Shown: positions 62,487 to 64,000 of the stretch, piece after piece
Numbering within the stretch: position 1 is the stretch's first letter
Layout: each line of letters begins with the position of its first letter
Source of the DNA: Rubrimonas sp036770645
Lineage (GTDB): Bacteria; Pseudomonadota; Alphaproteobacteria; Rhodobacterales; Rhodobacteraceae
DNA: 64,000 bases
Assembly (NCBI GenBank): GCA_036770645.1
Contig: DAIPIU010000006.1
Location: forward strand, 1-64,000
Direction: 5' to 3'
Position numbers and translations under genes: made by a program
Notes under the pieces: generated by a model
The model's input: the letters and a program-made list of their open reading frames with translations, nothing else
Told to the model about the DNA's origin: nothing
The model's database searches: none

Positions 62487-63235
62487 GCCGCCCGCTCGAC
62501 CAGCGCCATGCCCGGCATCCAGGCCCCGGGCGCGGGCGCGCCGTTCACATAGACATGCTGAAGCGCGTCGAGCTGCGACCACAGCATGGCGCATTTGAAC
62601 TCGAGCGCCTTCAGCGCCGCGGCCTGCGTCTGCGGCGTCGTCGCGTGCCGCCGCACGTAGTCGAGCGCGAACTCGGCGTCGCGCGGCGCCTCGGTCAGCC
62701 GCTTGTCGAAATAGCGCAGGATGTCGGGGCTGATGAAGTCGTAGTGCTTCAGCATTCCCGCCACCCGGGTCTTGATGATCATGGGCGAGAACATCTCGGT
62801 CAGCGAGGAGGCGATGGCCTCGAGCACGCTGCGTTCCTTGACGAAATTGACATAGGCCTCGCAGGCGAAGCGCACCGCCGGCAGCGCGCCCTCCATCGAG
62901 GTCACATAGGCGCGGTCCAGCCCCAGCCCGTCGGTCAGCGCCAGCCAGCGGCGCAGCCCCCCCTCCGGGTGGTCGTCGATCTCGCCGTCATGGTCGTGGA
63001 TGCGCTGGCGCCAGATCCGGCGCAGCTCGGTGCTCTCCATCCGCGCCAGCAGCGCCGCGTCCTTCAGCGGGATGATGCGCTGATAGCAATAGCGGTTCAG
63101 CGCCCAGGCCCGCACCTGGTCGATCCCGGCGCGCCCCTCGTGGAGCATCGCGTGGAACGGGTGCAGATGGTGATAGCGCGTCGCGCCGATCCCGCGCAGC
63201 GCCGCCTCCAACTCGTCGGGCGTCATCAGGTTCAT
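62483..63235 (-). CDS. pqqC: Pyrroloquinoline-quinone synthase PqqC
   Basis: A 250-residue oxidase that closes the rings in the last PQQ step without a metal. It begins ELEAALRGIGATRYHHLHPF, with RYCYQRIIPLKDAALLARM, HDGEIDDHPEGGLRRWLAL and VERSVLEAIASSLTEMFSP-like segments, all conserved in PqqC. It overlaps pqqD (GTGA) and pqqB (ATGA) at either end. Confidence 0.97.
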   Translation of the reverse strand: MNLMTPDELEAALRGIGATRYHHLHPFHAMLHEGRAGIDQVRAWALNRYCYQRIIPLKDAALLARMESTELRRIWRQRIHDHDGEIDDHPEGGLRRWLALTDGLGLDRAYVTSMEGALPAVRFACEAYVNFVKERSVLEAIASSLTEMFSPMIIKTRVAGMLKHYDFISPDILRYFDKRLTEAPRDAEFALDYVRRHATTPQTQAAALKALEFKCAMLWSQLDALQHVYVNGAPAPGAWMPGMALVERAA

Positions 63236-64000
63236 GGCGCGATCTCCATGCCGTCCTGGGCGACCTCCCAGCCCGCGGCGGCAACCGTGGCGCGCTCGGG
63301 GCTGGCGGGGTCCCAGACGGGATTGGTGCAGTTGATGTGGACATAGATCCTGCGGCCGACGCCGAGGCCCGCGAAGGCGGCCATCGAGCCCTCGGGGCCC
63401 GCCATCGCCATGTGGCCCATGCGTGCCCCGGTCTTGGGGCCGATGCCGGCGCGGATCATCTCGTCGTCGTGGAACACGGTGCCGTCGAACAGCACGGCGT
63501 CCGCCCCGCGCAGCCGGTCCGCCAGCGCGGGGATCATCCGCGCGCAGCCGGGCACGTATTCGATCCGCCGCGCGCCGTCGGTCAGCGAGACGCCCACGGT
63601 CTGCTCGCCCATCAGCCCGGTCTCGACCGTCTCGCCCTCCATGTAGAGCGGAACCTTGCCGGGCACGGCGTACAGCGTCGCGGTCAGGCCGGGCAGCAGC
63701 GCGAAGGGTTCCTCAAGCGCCATGGGCACGCGCGCCACGCGGTCGGCGGCCAGCGCGTCGAAGATGGGGTTGGCGCGCAGGACCGCGTGGATGGCGGGCG
63801 TTGCGATCAGGTCGAAGCGGTGCCCCTCGCGCAGCGTCAGCAGTCCCGCCACATGGTCTATGTCGCCGTTGGTCAGCAGCACGGCGGCCAGCGGGCTGTT
63901 GCGCAGGCCCCAGCGCGCGGCGTCGCGCGGCTGCAGCGCCGGCGTCGCGAGAAGCTGGGCGCGCAGGTCCGGCGAGGCGTTGACCAGGGCCCAGGCCTCG
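63232..64000 (-). CDS. pqqB: PQQ synthesis protein PqqB (partial, 5' end outside window)
   Basis: A metallo-beta-lactamase-fold protein, open to the right edge; about the first 45-50 residues are missing. Visible parts are NASPDLRAQLLATPALQPRD, TNGDIDHVAGLLTLREGHRF (metal-binding Asp-His), VLFDGTVFHDDEMIRAG and GRRIYVHINCTNPVWD, typical of PqqB. Its exact role in PQQ synthesis is debated; hydroxylation of the PqqA-derived tyrosine has been proposed. It overlaps pqqC by ATGA. Confidence 0.95.
   Translation of the reverse strand, partial: EAWALVNASPDLRAQLLATPALQPRDAARWGLRNSPLAAVLLTNGDIDHVAGLLTLREGHRFDLIATPAIHAVLRANPIFDALAADRVARVPMALEEPFALLPGLTATLYAVPGKVPLYMEGETVETGLMGEQTVGVSLTDGARRIEYVPGCARMIPALADRLRGADAVLFDGTVFHDDEMIRAGIGPKTGARMGHMAMAGPEGSMAAFAGLGVGRRIYVHINCTNPVWDPASPERATVAAAGWEVAQDGMEIAP

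Overview
The window is very GC-rich chromosomal DNA, most likely from a Rhodobacterales-type alphaproteobacterium. Supporting signs are a FYDLN-type TIGR02300 protein, a DUF2794 protein, a GTTC-N7-GTTC SOS box of the alphaproteobacterial kind, three TRAP transporters, PHA metabolism and a pqq operon. Genes are tightly packed, often with GTGA or ATGA stop/start overlaps. No gene-free stretch exceeds about 290 bases. I saw no CRISPR array, insertion sequence, prophage or integrase. Because third positions are almost always G or C, long antisense open frames are common and were discarded as shadows.

Layout. 1-4.7 kb: edge of a membrane protein gene, a secreted SGNH hydrolase, an HNH nuclease, and an imuB-type Y-polymerase gene broken by a 100-N assembly gap inside a 15-bp tandem repeat, with an SOS box upstream. 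4.9-9.3 kb: tRNA-Ala(GGC), the TIGR02300 protein, a Na/Pi cotransporter, an intracellular PHA depolymerase and a YgjP-like metalloprotease. 9.3-12.8 kb: a DctP/DctQ/DctM TRAP transporter. 13.0-13.3 kb: a tRNA-Lys(UUU) gene split in its anticodon by a 236-nt group I intron, the most unusual item here. 13.5-16.7 kb: a TAXI-type TRAP transporter. 16.8-18.6 kb: class III PHA synthase genes phaC and phaE. 18.6-23.4 kb: an aromatic aminotransferase, an AbrB-type membrane protein and a DUF4212/SSS acetate-type symporter. 23.5-27.8 kb: a cNMP/CBS/DUF294 regulator, a small membrane protein, ExoD and Mrp.

27.9-35.5 kb: ftsY leading a run of four glycosyltransferase-like genes, then a small secreted protein, and the coupled pair dapF-mtaB. 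35.7-41.6 kb: a HupK-like orphan, an orphan ferric-iron permease, aroQ, malonyl-CoA decarboxylase and a VOC dioxygenase. 41.7-47.8 kb: a lipoprotein, class I phaC, a MATE pump, a YqhA-type protein, queG and a GST. 48-51.1 kb: a second TAXI TRAP operon. 51.1-56.1 kb: mtgA, an AGCS symporter, a membrane-anchored EEP-family protein and a gamma-glutamyltransferase. 56.2-61.0 kb: a DUF2794 protein, a patatin, a two-component system and a membrane-anchored coiled-coil protein. 61.0-64.0 kb: pqqE, pqqD, pqqC and the truncated pqqB, all on the minus strand.

Together the genes point to a heterotroph that imports organic acids through TRAP, SSS and AGCS carriers, stores carbon as PHA using two synthase classes and a cysteine-box depolymerase, and makes PQQ for periplasmic dehydrogenases.
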